From CAVSWN01 sp046728115 (GTDB lineage Bacteria; Acidobacteriota; Vicinamibacteria; Vicinamibacterales; CAVVIG01), in contig JBKPDW010000072.1 in NCBI GenBank assembly GCA_046728115.1, positions 1 through 64,000 on the forward strand: 64,000 bases of DNA, in the 5' to 3' direction. Both the position numbers and the translations under genes were made by a program. Positions 27,736 through 36,760 of the stretch are shown here, one piece after another (position 1 is the stretch's first letter; every line of letters starts with the position of its first letter). The notes under the pieces were generated by a model. It was not told the origin of the DNA and did not search any database. It saw only the letters and a program-made list of their open reading frames with translations.

Positions 27736-29094
27736 TTATCGCGTGCCTGGTCTGGCGCCGTTCTCCAGGAGAAACCTGACGACAGTGTCGTACTTCAAGG
27801 CTTTCGCCGCATCCAGAGCGGTGCGACCGTCGACGTTGGCCGCATTGGCATCGACGCCAAGCTCAATGGCCAGTTTGACCGCGTCGAGTGTCAGCTCCTC
27901 GCGCGCGCTGCGTTCGGGCAGGATCCACGCCTCGCCGCCGCCCATTCCGACCGCCGCCATGAGGGCGGTCGTCACGTCCGTCCGGTGTTGAAACCCACTG
28001 CCGCCTCTCGCCTCCACGACGTGATCGCCGTGGTGGACGAACAGCGGATCCGCGCCGTGTGCCACGAGGGTGCGCATGACGTTCGGCTGCGCGAAGCGCG
28101 CAGCCAGCCAGAACGGCGTCGCGCCGACGAGTTCGGGGCTGAAATGAAAGTCTTTCGACGAGCGGCGCGTGGGCGTCCAGTTCCGGACCGGGGCGTTCGC
28201 GTCCGCGCCGTGCGTGAGGAGAACGGTGACCATTCTCTCGTCGCGGCGCATGATCGCGGCATGCAGCGCCGTAAACCCCGCCTCCGCCGCGTTCGGGTCG
28301 GCGCGGTGCTCGAGCAGGAACTCCACCAGCTCCGGATATCCGGCGTGCGCGGCCAGAGTCACGGCGCCGACCCCCCACGCGTCTCGGTCGTTGACATTGG
28401 CGCCCGCAGCCACCAGAAGCTTAGCCGACGCGAGGTCGCCGACACGCGCGGCGAACATCAATGCCGTCTCGCCCCCGAATGGGACCGACCGGTTGTAGTC
28501 GAGATACCCGTGGGGCGGCACCGCCATCACCTGGCTCCAGGTGTTCGATCGGGCGTGCACGTCGGCACCGTGCGCGAGCATCACCGCGACGACCTCGGGA
28601 TGCTTCTGCGCGACCGCCCACATGAGCGCAGTTTGCCCGCGCGCGGCATGTGCGTCGAGGTTGGCGCCTCTGGCGATCAGGTGTTCGACGACCGCTGGAT
28701 TGCCGGAGCGCGACGCGACCATCAGGGGCGTCTCCCCACGCAGGAGCGCCGCATTCGGATTCGCGCCAGCGTCGAGCAATCGCCGGACCATCGCCTCGCT
28801 GCCGTTCAGGCAGGCACTCCAGAGCGGCGTGACGCCTAAATCGGTCGTCGCGTTCACACTGGCGCCGGCGCGAATGAGCAGGTCCGCGCTCTCGACGTCG
28901 TTTCGATAGCTTGCCCAATGCAGCGCGGTGGTGCCATCGGCTTCGGCCGCGTTGACGTCCGCCTTTTTCAGCAGCAGCGCGCGCAGAGTCGCGCTGTCGG
29001 CGTTCTTCGCCGCGTCAACGAGGGCTGGGCGTTCCGCGGCAATGCCCGCAGCGGCACCAAGCCAAACGGCCAATAGCGCGAACAGTCGTCGCAT
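27736..29094 (-). CDS. Secreted ankyrin-repeat protein (copy A)
   Basis: This encodes a 452-residue exported protein with a signal peptide (MRRLFALLAVWLGAAAGIAA) and about nine ankyrin repeats. Examples are GTTALHWASYRNDVESADLL, GVTPLWSACLNGSEAMVRRL, GETPLMVASRSGNPAVVEHL and GRTALDAAKALKYDTVVRFL. It is paralogous to 19957-21477 over most of its length, sharing the LIRAGA-VNA and GGETALMFAARVGD-type segments. It starts 3 bases after the DUF1552 stop and ends 10 bases before the cytochrome gene. The last repeats are separated by a longer loop (HHGDHVVEARGGSG). Confidence 0.87.
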   Translation of the reverse strand: MRRLFALLAVWLGAAAGIAAERPALVDAAKNADSATLRALLLKKADVNAAEADGTTALHWASYRNDVESADLLIRAGASVNATTDLGVTPLWSACLNGSEAMVRRLLDAGANPNAALLRGETPLMVASRSGNPAVVEHLIARGANLDAHAARGQTALMWAVAQKHPEVVAVMLAHGADVHARSNTWSQVMAVPPHGYLDYNRSVPFGGETALMFAARVGDLASAKLLVAAGANVNDRDAWGVGAVTLAAHAGYPELVEFLLEHRADPNAAEAGFTALHAAIMRRDERMVTVLLTHGADANAPVRNWTPTRRSSKDFHFSPELVGATPFWLAARFAQPNVMRTLVAHGADPLFVHHGDHVVEARGGSGFQHRTDVTTALMAAVGMGGGEAWILPERSAREELTLDAVKLAIELGVDANAANVDGRTALDAAKALKYDTVVRFLLENGARPGTR

Positions 29095-29097
29095 GCG

Positions 29098-30438
29098 TTA
29101 CAGCCCTGACAGCGTGTCGAGCGGCAGTTCGCCGGTGCTGCCGCCGATCTTCTCCACCGGCGCGCCCATTTTGTCCATCAGCGTGACCAGCAGGTTGGCC
29201 ATCGTCGGCTCGTCGGAGTACTTGAGATGCCGGCCGCCCATGTGCGTCCCCGCGCCGCCGCCCATGATTAGGATCGGCAGGTTGTCCCCGGCATGGCGCG
29301 TGCTGTTGGAAATGCCGGAGCCATAGAGGATCGTCGTGTGATCCAGGAGCGACCCCTCGCCATCGGGCGTCGCGCGCAGCTTGGCCAGGTACTGGGAGAA
29401 GAGCTGCGTGTGATATCGGTTGATCTTCGACATGCGCGCGATCAACTCGGGAATATCGTTGTGGTGCGAGAGCGGATGGTGCGCCTCCGGCACCCCGATT
29501 TGCGGGTACGGGCGCGCGCTCTGTTCCTTGCCGATCATGAAGGTGACGATGCGCGTGAGATCCGATTGAAACGCCAGGAGCTGCAGGTCGAGCATCAGCG
29601 CGAGATGATCCTCGAAGACCGGCGGTGCGCCCTGCGGCTGCTCCAGCGTAGGCAGCTCCAGGTCGGCCTGTTCCTCGGCTCGCTGAATGCGACGCTCGAC
29701 GTCGCGAATGGCCTCTGTGTACTCATCGATCTTGATGTGATCCTGCGGCCCAAGATCCTTCCTGAGGGTCGCGAGCTTCTCCGACACCGAGTCGAGAATG
29801 CTCTTGTGCTGCCGCAACCGAGCTTCGCGCGCGGCGCGGTCCGTGCTGCCGCTGTCGCCAAACAGTCGCTCGAAGACCGCCCGGGGATTCCATTCCATCG
29901 GCAACGGCTGCGTCGGACTGCGCCACGACAGGGTGTGCGTGTAGACGCAGCTCAGGTTGCCGGTGCACGCGCCTGCGTTGGCCGGAACATCCATCGAGAG
30001 CTCGAGCGATGCGACCTGCGTCTCGCCGCCAAAGTGCCGCGCGAGCAGCTGATCGATCGACACGTCCGCGACGATCTCGATTTCGTTCCGTCCTCCGCGC
30101 GAGGTGCCCGTCAGAAACGATCCAGACGCGCCCGCGTGGATGTAATTCCAGTTCGCCTTGATGCCCGACAGCACGAGCATCTGATTTCGGTACGGCGCAA
30201 GGGGTTCCAGAATCGGGGAGAGATCGAAATCCGTGCCCTCGCCTTTCGGCGACCAGTACTCCATGGCCATGCCATTCGGCACGTAAAAGGTCTGGAAGCG
30301 GTGGGCCGGCTTCGCGGCTGCCCGGCCGCGCCGCGAGAAGGCGGGAAGCATCGCCTCGAGAAAGGGCAGCGCTATCGTTGCGCCCAGGCCCCGAAGGACC
30401 GTCCGCCGCGGCAGCGATTTCGTCGTGAGGAAAGGCAT
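29098..30438 (-). CDS. DUF1552 protein, Tat-exported (copy A)
   Basis: This encodes a 446-residue protein with a twin-arginine signal (LPRRTVLRGLGATIALPFLE). Family blocks match those of copy B: QTFYVPNGMAMEYWSP, LVLSGIKANW, SWRSPTQPLPMEWNPRA, FERLFGDSGSTD, YPQIGVPEAHHPLSHH and GGGAGTHMGGRH. The two copies also share the serine-to-histidine spacing around IGKEQSARPYPQ, so they arose by duplication. Its start overlaps nothing, with only one base after the DUF1592 stop. Its role is unknown. Histidine-rich blocks suggest a metal site. Confidence 0.88.
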   Translation of the reverse strand: MPFLTTKSLPRRTVLRGLGATIALPFLEAMLPAFSRRGRAAAKPAHRFQTFYVPNGMAMEYWSPKGEGTDFDLSPILEPLAPYRNQMLVLSGIKANWNYIHAGASGSFLTGTSRGGRNEIEIVADVSIDQLLARHFGGETQVASLELSMDVPANAGACTGNLSCVYTHTLSWRSPTQPLPMEWNPRAVFERLFGDSGSTDRAAREARLRQHKSILDSVSEKLATLRKDLGPQDHIKIDEYTEAIRDVERRIQRAEEQADLELPTLEQPQGAPPVFEDHLALMLDLQLLAFQSDLTRIVTFMIGKEQSARPYPQIGVPEAHHPLSHHNDIPELIARMSKINRYHTQLFSQYLAKLRATPDGEGSLLDHTTILYGSGISNSTRHAGDNLPILIMGGGAGTHMGGRHLKYSDEPTMANLLVTLMDKMGAPVEKIGGSTGELPLDTLSGL

Positions 30439-30439
30439 A

Positions 30440-32998
30440 TCAATTCACTTTCCCGAGAAACGTCGGGCTTTGGACAATTCCGAGAATGATCGACGACCAG
30501 CGGTAGTCGTGCGCAGCCGCACCTCGGACGATCGTGCGAACGGAGGGTCGGTCGTAGTACTGCAGCCTGCGACCGAGCGCATATGCCAACAGCTTTTCGG
30601 TCACCGTGCGGGGAAACTGCTCGGGCTGCTCGAGCAGAAAAGCCCGCAGGCCCGAAAGTCCTTCGACTCTCGCACCGCTGACGGTGGTGCCGCTCGCGTC
30701 GACCTTCTGGCCAGACTCGTCAACGGTCCGCCAGCCACCAATCACGTCGAAGTTTTCCAGTGCGAACCCGAGCGGATCGATGGCCGAATGACAACTGTTG
30801 CACGACGGGTTCTGCCGATGTTCGGCCAGCCGCTCTCGTATCGATGTCGGCCGTGCGCCCGGTTTGGTGTTCAGGTTCATGTCCACGCCGGGCGGGGGTG
30901 GGGGGACCGGCAGACCGAACATGTTGTTCAGCAGCCATTTCCCACGCAAGACAGGTGACGTGCGATCAGGGTACGACGTGGTCGCCAGCAGCGCGCCTTC
31001 CGCGAGCAGGCCGCCGCGCTGGTCGTGGTTTGGCAGCGTTACACGGCGAAAGCGGCTGCCGTACACGCCGGGAATTCCGTAATGCCGCGCCAGCCTTTCG
31101 TTGACGAACGTGTAATCCGCATTCAGGAGATCGACAACGCTCCGATCCTCGCGGATCGTGCTGCCGACAAAGAGCTCGGTTTCCCGCCGAAACGCCTGCA
31201 TCAGGCTCAGGTCGTAGTTGGGATAACGCTCGGGATCCACGACGACTTCATCGATCCGGCGAAGATTCAACCACTGGGCGGCGAAATCGTCGACCAGCGC
31301 TTCCGTGGCGCGCGGGTCTGCCAGCATCCGCCGCACTTCCCGTTCGAGAACGGGAGGGCTGGTCAGTTGGCCGCGCTCGGCCAACGTCAGCAAGCGATCA
31401 TCCGGGATGCTGCTCCAGAGGAAAAACGACAAGCGAGAAGCGACTTCGATGTCGCTGAGTTGATTCGAATCCTGATGGACGCGCAGGAGGAAGTCCGGGT
31501 CGACGAGCATGCGTTCGAGCGCGAATTGGATGCCGCCGTCAAAGTGACCGGCCTCGCGTCGACCCGCATCGAAGAAGTCTCGCAGCACCTGCACGTCGCG
31601 GTTTGTCACGGGCCGGCGGTACGCGAGACGGGCCAGTCGCGAAAGAATCTCCGAGGCGCAGCGTTGCTCGTCTGCGGCACGCGTGGGATGGCAACTGAAG
31701 ATCGCCCGGCGACTCGGAGTAGCTTGCCCCCTTCCCGATTGCTTGTAAGGCCCTCCGATCTGAACAGAGCCCACGCTTGCGTAATCCATGTACACCTGGT
31801 CGTCCGTGATGACCCGGCCTCTTTGCAAGGGTTGCGGGAGACCCTCCGGCTCCCACAGCTCCCTCACGAACGACACGCCGACGATGTGCAATCCTCGATC
31901 GACTGGAACGCGGACTTCGAGACCAGCGTCTCCGCCGATCTGCATGTACTTTTCCCACGAGTCATCGCCGGCAAAACCCGGCTCGCCGTCGCCGGCATAG
32001 CTGGCCGCGGCGGGCCTGCCTTGCGCGCCGCCTCCGACCGTAAACCGCTTCACCAGCTTGCCATCGAGGCGCACATCGAGTTGCTGCGGCCAGCCCATCC
32101 CCTTGATGTAGTCCTGATACTGCCGCTGGAGACGAACTTTGATCGCGTACTCGCCGTCTACGGGAAACTCGTGGCGAATCGCAAGACCGCCGCGAGATCC
32201 GAGCGGCAGATCTTCGCTCTGGCGGTCATCCTGCACGACGTGCAGCGGAATCTCGAAGGTCTCGACTCGCGGGCTCGTGGGCGGAAGACCTGTGGCGAGT
32301 CGCGTGACCTGTCGGGCGACCGACAGGTATCGCTCGAGATGGGCCGTCGAAATCGAAAGGGAGTCAGCGAAATTGTCGAAGCTGCCGTCCGCGGTCTCAT
32401 CGCCCGGCAGGAGCGGCCTGACGTCAAAGCTCAGCGGGTCGAGCCCGAACAGGTCGCGCACCGCGTTGCTGTACTCGGTGCGATTGAGACGGTGAACCGC
32501 GCTGATCGTTCCCGGATTCGGCTTGGCCGCCCATGCGCGATCGATTTCCGTCTCCAACCACTCCGCTACGGCACGGTACGTCGCCTGGTCCGGCCGCGGT
32601 TTCCCCGGCGGCGGCATCGAGCCGGCTCGAAGCTTTGCGATCACGCGCTCCCACGACTCCGCATTGGCACTTGGCCTGGTCACGTCCAGTCCATCGAGCG
32701 CAAGCCCGGCGGTCCGCAGTCTCTGGTTATGGCAGGTGACGCAGTACGTGTCGAGGACGGCCCGCGGCGAAGCGGAGGCTGCCGGCTCGGGCGCCGATTG
32801 CGTCTGTCGAGCCGCCTCCGCGCCTGCGCGCTCCGTCGACTGCTCGGCAAAGATGTCCAGTGCGCGTAGGCGAGCGGAGGTGTGGATGCCTGACAGCGAG
32901 ACGACGCAACTGGTGACGACGAGCGCGCAGATCGATCCCCGTGCCACGCGAGGGAGCAGCCCGACCGTGCGCCGCCTGTCGTGCCCGGAACACTGCAT
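30440..32998 (-). CDS. DUF1592/DUF1588/DUF1585 diheme protein (copy A)
   Basis: This encodes an 852-residue exported protein. An N-terminal membrane or signal segment (about 20-40) precedes CVTCH (C86, C89, H90). DUF1587 follows (VHRLNRTEYSNAVRDLFGL), then a beta-rich middle region (LDVRLDGKLVKRF), DUF1592 (RLSFFLWSSIPDDRLLTLA), DUF1588 with CNSCH (C733, C736, H737) and DUF1585 (KLLAYALGRRLQYYD). It has the same architecture as the protein at 22795-25218 with a longer N-terminus. It is the first gene of the minus-strand run 32998 to 19088. No convincing promoter could be assigned in the short gap above it. Confidence 0.88.
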   Translation of the reverse strand: MQCSGHDRRRTVGLLPRVARGSICALVVTSCVVSLSGIHTSARLRALDIFAEQSTERAGAEAARQTQSAPEPAASASPRAVLDTYCVTCHNQRLRTAGLALDGLDVTRPSANAESWERVIAKLRAGSMPPPGKPRPDQATYRAVAEWLETEIDRAWAAKPNPGTISAVHRLNRTEYSNAVRDLFGLDPLSFDVRPLLPGDETADGSFDNFADSLSISTAHLERYLSVARQVTRLATGLPPTSPRVETFEIPLHVVQDDRQSEDLPLGSRGGLAIRHEFPVDGEYAIKVRLQRQYQDYIKGMGWPQQLDVRLDGKLVKRFTVGGGAQGRPAAASYAGDGEPGFAGDDSWEKYMQIGGDAGLEVRVPVDRGLHIVGVSFVRELWEPEGLPQPLQRGRVITDDQVYMDYASVGSVQIGGPYKQSGRGQATPSRRAIFSCHPTRAADEQRCASEILSRLARLAYRRPVTNRDVQVLRDFFDAGRREAGHFDGGIQFALERMLVDPDFLLRVHQDSNQLSDIEVASRLSFFLWSSIPDDRLLTLAERGQLTSPPVLEREVRRMLADPRATEALVDDFAAQWLNLRRIDEVVVDPERYPNYDLSLMQAFRRETELFVGSTIREDRSVVDLLNADYTFVNERLARHYGIPGVYGSRFRRVTLPNHDQRGGLLAEGALLATTSYPDRTSPVLRGKWLLNNMFGLPVPPPPPGVDMNLNTKPGARPTSIRERLAEHRQNPSCNSCHSAIDPLGFALENFDVIGGWRTVDESGQKVDASGTTVSGARVEGLSGLRAFLLEQPEQFPRTVTEKLLAYALGRRLQYYDRPSVRTIVRGAAAHDYRWSSIILGIVQSPTFLGKVN

Positions 32999-33092
32999 TC
33001 GTCGAGCAGTCTCCGGGCGTCATTCTGCCCGATACGTCGAGAACAAGTAAAGCGATTGCGAGCCTGATGAGGCCCGCACTCCGCATTTCCAA

Positions 33093-33155
33093 TCAGAAGA
33101 TGTAACGCAGACTCAGCTGCACGTCACGGCGTGCGTCGGTTGCTGGTGATGCGGC
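33093..33155 (-). pseudogene. TonB receptor C-terminal remnant
   Basis: The minus strand reads SPATDARRDVQLSLRYIF and a stop at 33095-33093. This is the typical C-terminal end of acidobacterial Oar-like TonB receptors (RR-VQ-SLRYIF with a final phenylalanine). No matching barrel can be followed upstream, where the beta-RFAP synthase gene ends. I read it as a 20-residue remnant left by a rearrangement at the edge of the C1 gene block. Chance similarity is possible at this length. Confidence 0.45.
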
Positions 33156-33212
33156 CGACGTCTGCGTTGCTCGGGTCCGACGAGGCCACAGGCATTAGGG
33201 TTTGGAAAGGTA

Positions 33213-34262
33213 TCAAGAAGAGGCGCCTGACTGTCCGGCCGGCCCAGAAACGCGGGGAGGAACAGCGTCCGCTTCCGCCGTTTTCCAGACACGCGCGCCA
33301 TCGGTCCGGAACGGCCCGCAGTACACGCAACCTTCAACCGCCAAGGCGTCGAGCGCGGCACGTAGCCGGTCGGCGAGGCGCCGTTCGGCGTCGTCACCCT
33401 CGACGACTCCGTAGACGGCAGGGCCCCACGAGCTCTGTCCGACACCCGATGCGCCCAGTTCGGTCATGCGGCGAACAAGTTCTTCGCTCGCTCCGGGCGC
33501 AAATATGCCGCCTTGCACCTCGGCGAACCAGCGGCCCGTGATCGCCTGGATCGCCGTGAGCGCGCTGCCGAACGTGGCGAGATCGCCCTCCACGATCGCG
33601 GGCAGGAGCGCCATGACGACGAGATGTGCCACATTCGCCACGTCGCGCTCGGACGGCGGAGGAAGCTGCGCAAAGGCCGCAGCTTCCGTGGCGCCGCTGA
33701 TAGCGGGTGGCGCGTCGGGCACGGCGACAACGCATCGCCAAGTGGGCGGGAACGGCAGCCGCGCGAGCAACGGCGCAACGGCGTGACTCGTCTCGCGCCG
33801 ACCGCCCTCGATGACGAGACCCCCCCCGGCGAAGGTCCACGTGCCGACGGCGGATCGGTGCGCGCGTCCCATGGCGCGGGCGAGATCAGGGGCGTGCGAC
33901 GAGAGGCCATGCAGCTCCGCCAACGCTCGTGCGACGGCTAACGCGAGCTGCGTGCCCGACCCAAGTCCGGCGTGCTTGGGAAGCGCCCGATGCACGCAGA
34001 GCCTGCCACCGCCACGCCGCAGGTCATGATGGTCCAGGAATCGACGTGCAAAGGCAGTGGCCCTTTCGGCATCATCGCCGATGATCTCCAGGGTGTCGGC
34101 CGGAGTCGCCGAGACGAGAAGCGTTGGCGCAGGCGCCGCCGCGCCGATCCCCCCGAACCTTCGTCCCAGATCTCCGCGAAGGTCGAGCAGCCCGAAATGG
34201 AGCCGCGCAGCGGTTTCGACAAAGACCGTGCGCCCATCAGCCAACGCGCCGCCGCTCGTCAT
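33213..34262 (-). CDS. mptG: Beta-ribofuranosylaminobenzene 5'-phosphate synthase
   Basis: This encodes a 349-residue GHMP-kinase-fold enzyme that condenses PRPP with 4-hydroxy- or 4-aminobenzoate, the first committed step to the H4MPT aryl-ribityl side chain. The glycine-rich GHMP loop LPKHAGLGSG is at residues 94-103. ARLHFGLLDL near the N-terminus and GVGQSSWGPAVYG near the C-terminus are family blocks. The ATG at 34262 overlaps the DUF447 stop (ATGA); the longer upstream frame is out of register with that gene and was dropped. Together with the DUF447 and DUF6513 genes it forms the coenzyme-synthesis block seen in methylotrophs that use H4MPT. Confidence 0.9.
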   Translation of the reverse strand: MTSGGALADGRTVFVETAARLHFGLLDLRGDLGRRFGGIGAAAPAPTLLVSATPADTLEIIGDDAERATAFARRFLDHHDLRRGGGRLCVHRALPKHAGLGSGTQLALAVARALAELHGLSSHAPDLARAMGRAHRSAVGTWTFAGGGLVIEGGRRETSHAVAPLLARLPFPPTWRCVVAVPDAPPAISGATEAAAFAQLPPPSERDVANVAHLVVMALLPAIVEGDLATFGSALTAIQAITGRWFAEVQGGIFAPGASEELVRRMTELGASGVGQSSWGPAVYGVVEGDDAERRLADRLRAALDALAVEGCVYCGPFRTDGARVWKTAEADAVPPRVSGPAGQSGASS

Positions 34263-34825
34263 GCGCGTTCTGAGTTCACGGGCGTTGACCGGACGTGTTC
34301 GGTGAGCAGGGCCATCGCCTCGAGCTCCGGCGGACCTGCGGTCTTGTCCACGATGACCTGGAGCCGCGCCAGCTCGCTCTCGACGAACGGGCGAGCCAGC
34401 AGGTGCAGGCGTGTGGCGTAGATCGCCGCTTCGAGCACCGCGTGGCGGGCGCGATTGAAGCCGATGAATTCGCGACGCACGCCGCGGTGAACGACGGTCA
34501 TCTCGATTCGCGATCGCGGCACCGTGCTGTCGATCGAGCTGACCCTCAACTCCCGCCACGAGCAGCAATCGGCGAGCACGACCCCGCGGACTGTGACTGC
34601 GGGCACTGTTGGGTATTGGGGGTTCCCGATGGCGGCACTCGCGAACACCCGTACATCGTCAGTGAGGTTGACAACGGCGGCTTTCGTCGCCACGACGTTT
34701 CGATACGTCGTCGTCTCGAGGAACGGTTTGAGGACGAGGACCGTCTCTCCCCATTCGACGCCCATCGGGGCGCAGTTCACTGCGCCGTCCTCGGCGACGG
34801 TCGTGACGATGGTTTCGAGAATCAC
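34259..34825 (-). CDS. DUF447 family protein (H4MPT cluster)
   Basis: This encodes a 188-residue cytosolic protein of the DUF447 family, a flavoreductase-like split barrel. Blocks visible are ILETIVTTVAEDGAVNCAPMGVEW near the start and TYRNVVATKAAVVNLTDD. The family occurs in methanogens and in bacteria with H4MPT-linked one-carbon pathways, always near other H4MPT genes. Its exact reaction is not settled; a pterin- or flavin-binding role in coenzyme synthesis is an inference. The GTG at 34825 is the only start consistent with the conserved N-terminus, and it begins 10 bases after the upstream stop. Confidence 0.82.
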   Translation of the reverse strand: MILETIVTTVAEDGAVNCAPMGVEWGETVLVLKPFLETTTYRNVVATKAAVVNLTDDVRVFASAAIGNPQYPTVPAVTVRGVVLADCCSWRELRVSSIDSTVPRSRIEMTVVHRGVRREFIGFNRARHAVLEAAIYATRLHLLARPFVESELARLQVIVDKTAGPPELEAMALLTEHVRSTPVNSERA

Positions 34826-34835
34826 AGGTCAGCGT

Positions 34836-36281
34836 TCACGTATCGGACTTGCTGCGCGGTTGCGCGTTCAGCCTGATGTGTTCCGACTTTACATCATCGG
34901 GCGGGGTCAGATACCCCCAGGCGAGCGCGCCTTCCTGACGGTAGGTCTTGCCGAGCGTGACCGCAAGGCTTGCCCGCGCCAGTTCCTTGCCAAGGTAGAA
35001 CGCATGCGCAGCGTCATCCACGTCAAGCCGCGCGAAGATGCCCGCTATGTTGGGCAGATCAGTGCTGCGTACGAAGCGCTCATTGTTCAGCACGGTGATT
35101 GCCGATTCGTCGGTGAAGATGCGGTAGTTCGGATCGGTAATCTCCGATTGCAGCGCCCGCAATTCATCTTCGCTGTACACGAGCACAGCAGGATCCTTGG
35201 TCGTCACGAGTCGGTCGTCCATGCCTTTCGGCGCGGTGTGCCCCGTTACGGCGTAGTGCATCAGGCGCCGGGCGATGTCGACCTCGCGGACGGCGCCGCG
35301 CGCCCACGGGATCACCTCCGTGGTCAGCACCGTTCGCACGCCCAGCTCCTGGCACACCGCGATCAGGAGCGCGTTCACGCCTGTTGAATCCGCAGCAGTC
35401 ATCTCCGTCAGGTTGCCAATACCCATCAACATTCCCGCGTCGGGGTGCCGCCTTCGGACTTCCGCATAGCGTTCGAGCGAGGCGAAGAAGCCGTAGCCGA
35501 TCGGCTCGAGAATCGGATCGATGAGGTACGGAACACCCTGGCGGACGAGCTTCTCGAGTGTTGGCTCCAGGGTGTCGAGCGTGCCACCGAGATCGGGGAC
35601 GACGACCGCGCGCGCACCGGTGCCGGCCAGATCACGCGCCACATCGATGTTCGAGCTGTTGAGGCTCAGCACCAGTTCCGCTCCGGCTGCCACAGCGGTG
35701 CGAATCTCGTCAGGGTCGAAGGTGTCGACGCTTACCCGGATTCCCGCGGCCACGAGCTCGCGCACCACATCGCCGAGCGACGGGAAGCCGAGCCCTGGCG
35801 TGCACCCGATGTCGATGAGGTCGGCGCCCGACGCGCGGAAGTAGTTCGCCGTGTCGCTCAGCGCTGCGCGCGTGAGCCGAGGTGCGTTGTTGATTTCGGC
35901 GACGATCTCGATATCCGACGCGCCGTACTCGCGTGCGACGGCTGCCCGGCCGAAGTACTTCGGGATTTCGCGCAGGTCCTTCGGGCCTTTATCCACAGCG
36001 ACGCCGACGTGATCGGCGACCGTCTTCGGATCCCCCTCGCACAGCCCCGGAATGAGCACGAGATCCGTGTCCTGCGGCACGGCGAGGTGGCGCGCTATCC
36101 AGGACGTCGTCATCAACGCCGCGACCGTGATGCCGAGCACGGCCACGTCGTACGCAAAAGGCGGCGCCATCTCGGCAAGCACGCGGCGCAGCGCCGGTTC
36201 GGCCAGCCGTCCGGTGACGAACAGCACGCGCTGCGGCCGACGAGCGTCGTGTGCCGTCGCCGAGGCCGGGGCGTTCGCCAT
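34836..36281 (-). CDS. Dihydropteroate synthase-like protein (DUF6513 type)
   Basis: This encodes a 481-residue protein found in H4MPT-using methylotrophs. An N-terminal domain of about 145 residues (VLFVTGRLAEPALRRVL) precedes a pterin-binding TIM barrel with ADLIDIGCTPGLGF, IRVSVDTFDPDEI and LVLSLNSSNID. A C-terminal segment of unknown role ends the protein. It is thought to act at the stage where the pterin is joined to the beta-RFAP product, replacing a normal DHPS, although the reaction has not been proven as far as I know. Its ATG and the stop of the upstream dehydratase overlap as TGATG, so translation is likely coupled. Confidence 0.85.
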   Translation of the reverse strand: MANAPASATAHDARRPQRVLFVTGRLAEPALRRVLAEMAPPFAYDVAVLGITVAALMTTSWIARHLAVPQDTDLVLIPGLCEGDPKTVADHVGVAVDKGPKDLREIPKYFGRAAVAREYGASDIEIVAEINNAPRLTRAALSDTANYFRASGADLIDIGCTPGLGFPSLGDVVRELVAAGIRVSVDTFDPDEIRTAVAAGAELVLSLNSSNIDVARDLAGTGARAVVVPDLGGTLDTLEPTLEKLVRQGVPYLIDPILEPIGYGFFASLERYAEVRRRHPDAGMLMGIGNLTEMTAADSTGVNALLIAVCQELGVRTVLTTEVIPWARGAVREVDIARRLMHYAVTGHTAPKGMDDRLVTTKDPAVLVYSEDELRALQSEITDPNYRIFTDESAITVLNNERFVRSTDLPNIAGIFARLDVDDAAHAFYLGKELARASLAVTLGKTYRQEGALAWGYLTPPDDVKSEHIRLNAQPRSKSDT

Positions 36282-36643
36282 CAGCGCGGGTCGCCGCTGC
36301 GCACGAACTTGTTCGGCGTGCCCGTCAGCGCGTCCCCCGCTGGTGGACGCCAGAGGACGATACTCTCGATCTGGCGGGCGAGCCCAAAGTCTTTGTCGGT
36401 GATACCGCCGGCGCTATGCGTCGACAGCTTGACCGTCACGCGGCCCCAGGTAACCGCGAGATCGGGATGGTGAAAGGCAGCCTCTGCAAAGTATCCGATC
36501 GCGTTGACCAGCATCAATGTTGTTGGCCACCCATCGGTCTTGTAAACGCGGCGGATCCACCCGTCCTCGTAATACCACCCGGGCAGCGCTTTCAACCGTT
36601 CGGTGATCTGCGCATCGTCGTACGTCGGTTCCTTCTGCGACAT
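36281..36643 (-). CDS. Pterin-4-alpha-carbinolamine dehydratase-like protein
   Basis: This encodes a 120-residue protein of the PCD/DCoH family, a little longer than usual. The signature HHPD at residues 58-61, followed by WGRVTVKLSTH with H76 and GGITDKDFGLA, matches the dehydratase active site. In aerobic phenylalanine metabolism it recycles 4a-hydroxytetrahydrobiopterin. Here its place at the head of the mptG-DUF447-DUF6513 operon suggests a role on an H4MPT-pathway pterin. The ATG at 36643 has GGAGGG six bases upstream, which decides the start over a codon nine residues earlier. Confidence 0.87.
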   Translation of the reverse strand: MSQKEPTYDDAQITERLKALPGWYYEDGWIRRVYKTDGWPTTLMLVNAIGYFAEAAFHHPDLAVTWGRVTVKLSTHSAGGITDKDFGLARQIESIVLWRPPAGDALTGTPNKFVRSGDPR

Positions 36644-36760
36644 GGCGCCCTCCAAGCGACTTTGGAACACATTGCGAAATTACATCGCAAGCTGCCACCA
36701 CAGATTTTTTCCGTGTCCTCGGTATTTTCCTGGTGGCGAGCTTCATTCTGCAACGCGCTG

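Noticed and set aside
31025..32869. A 614-codon plus-strand frame opposite the second DUF1592 gene
   Set aside because: It is a shadow frame; the minus strand carries the complete DUF1587-DUF1592-DUF1588-DUF1585 order.
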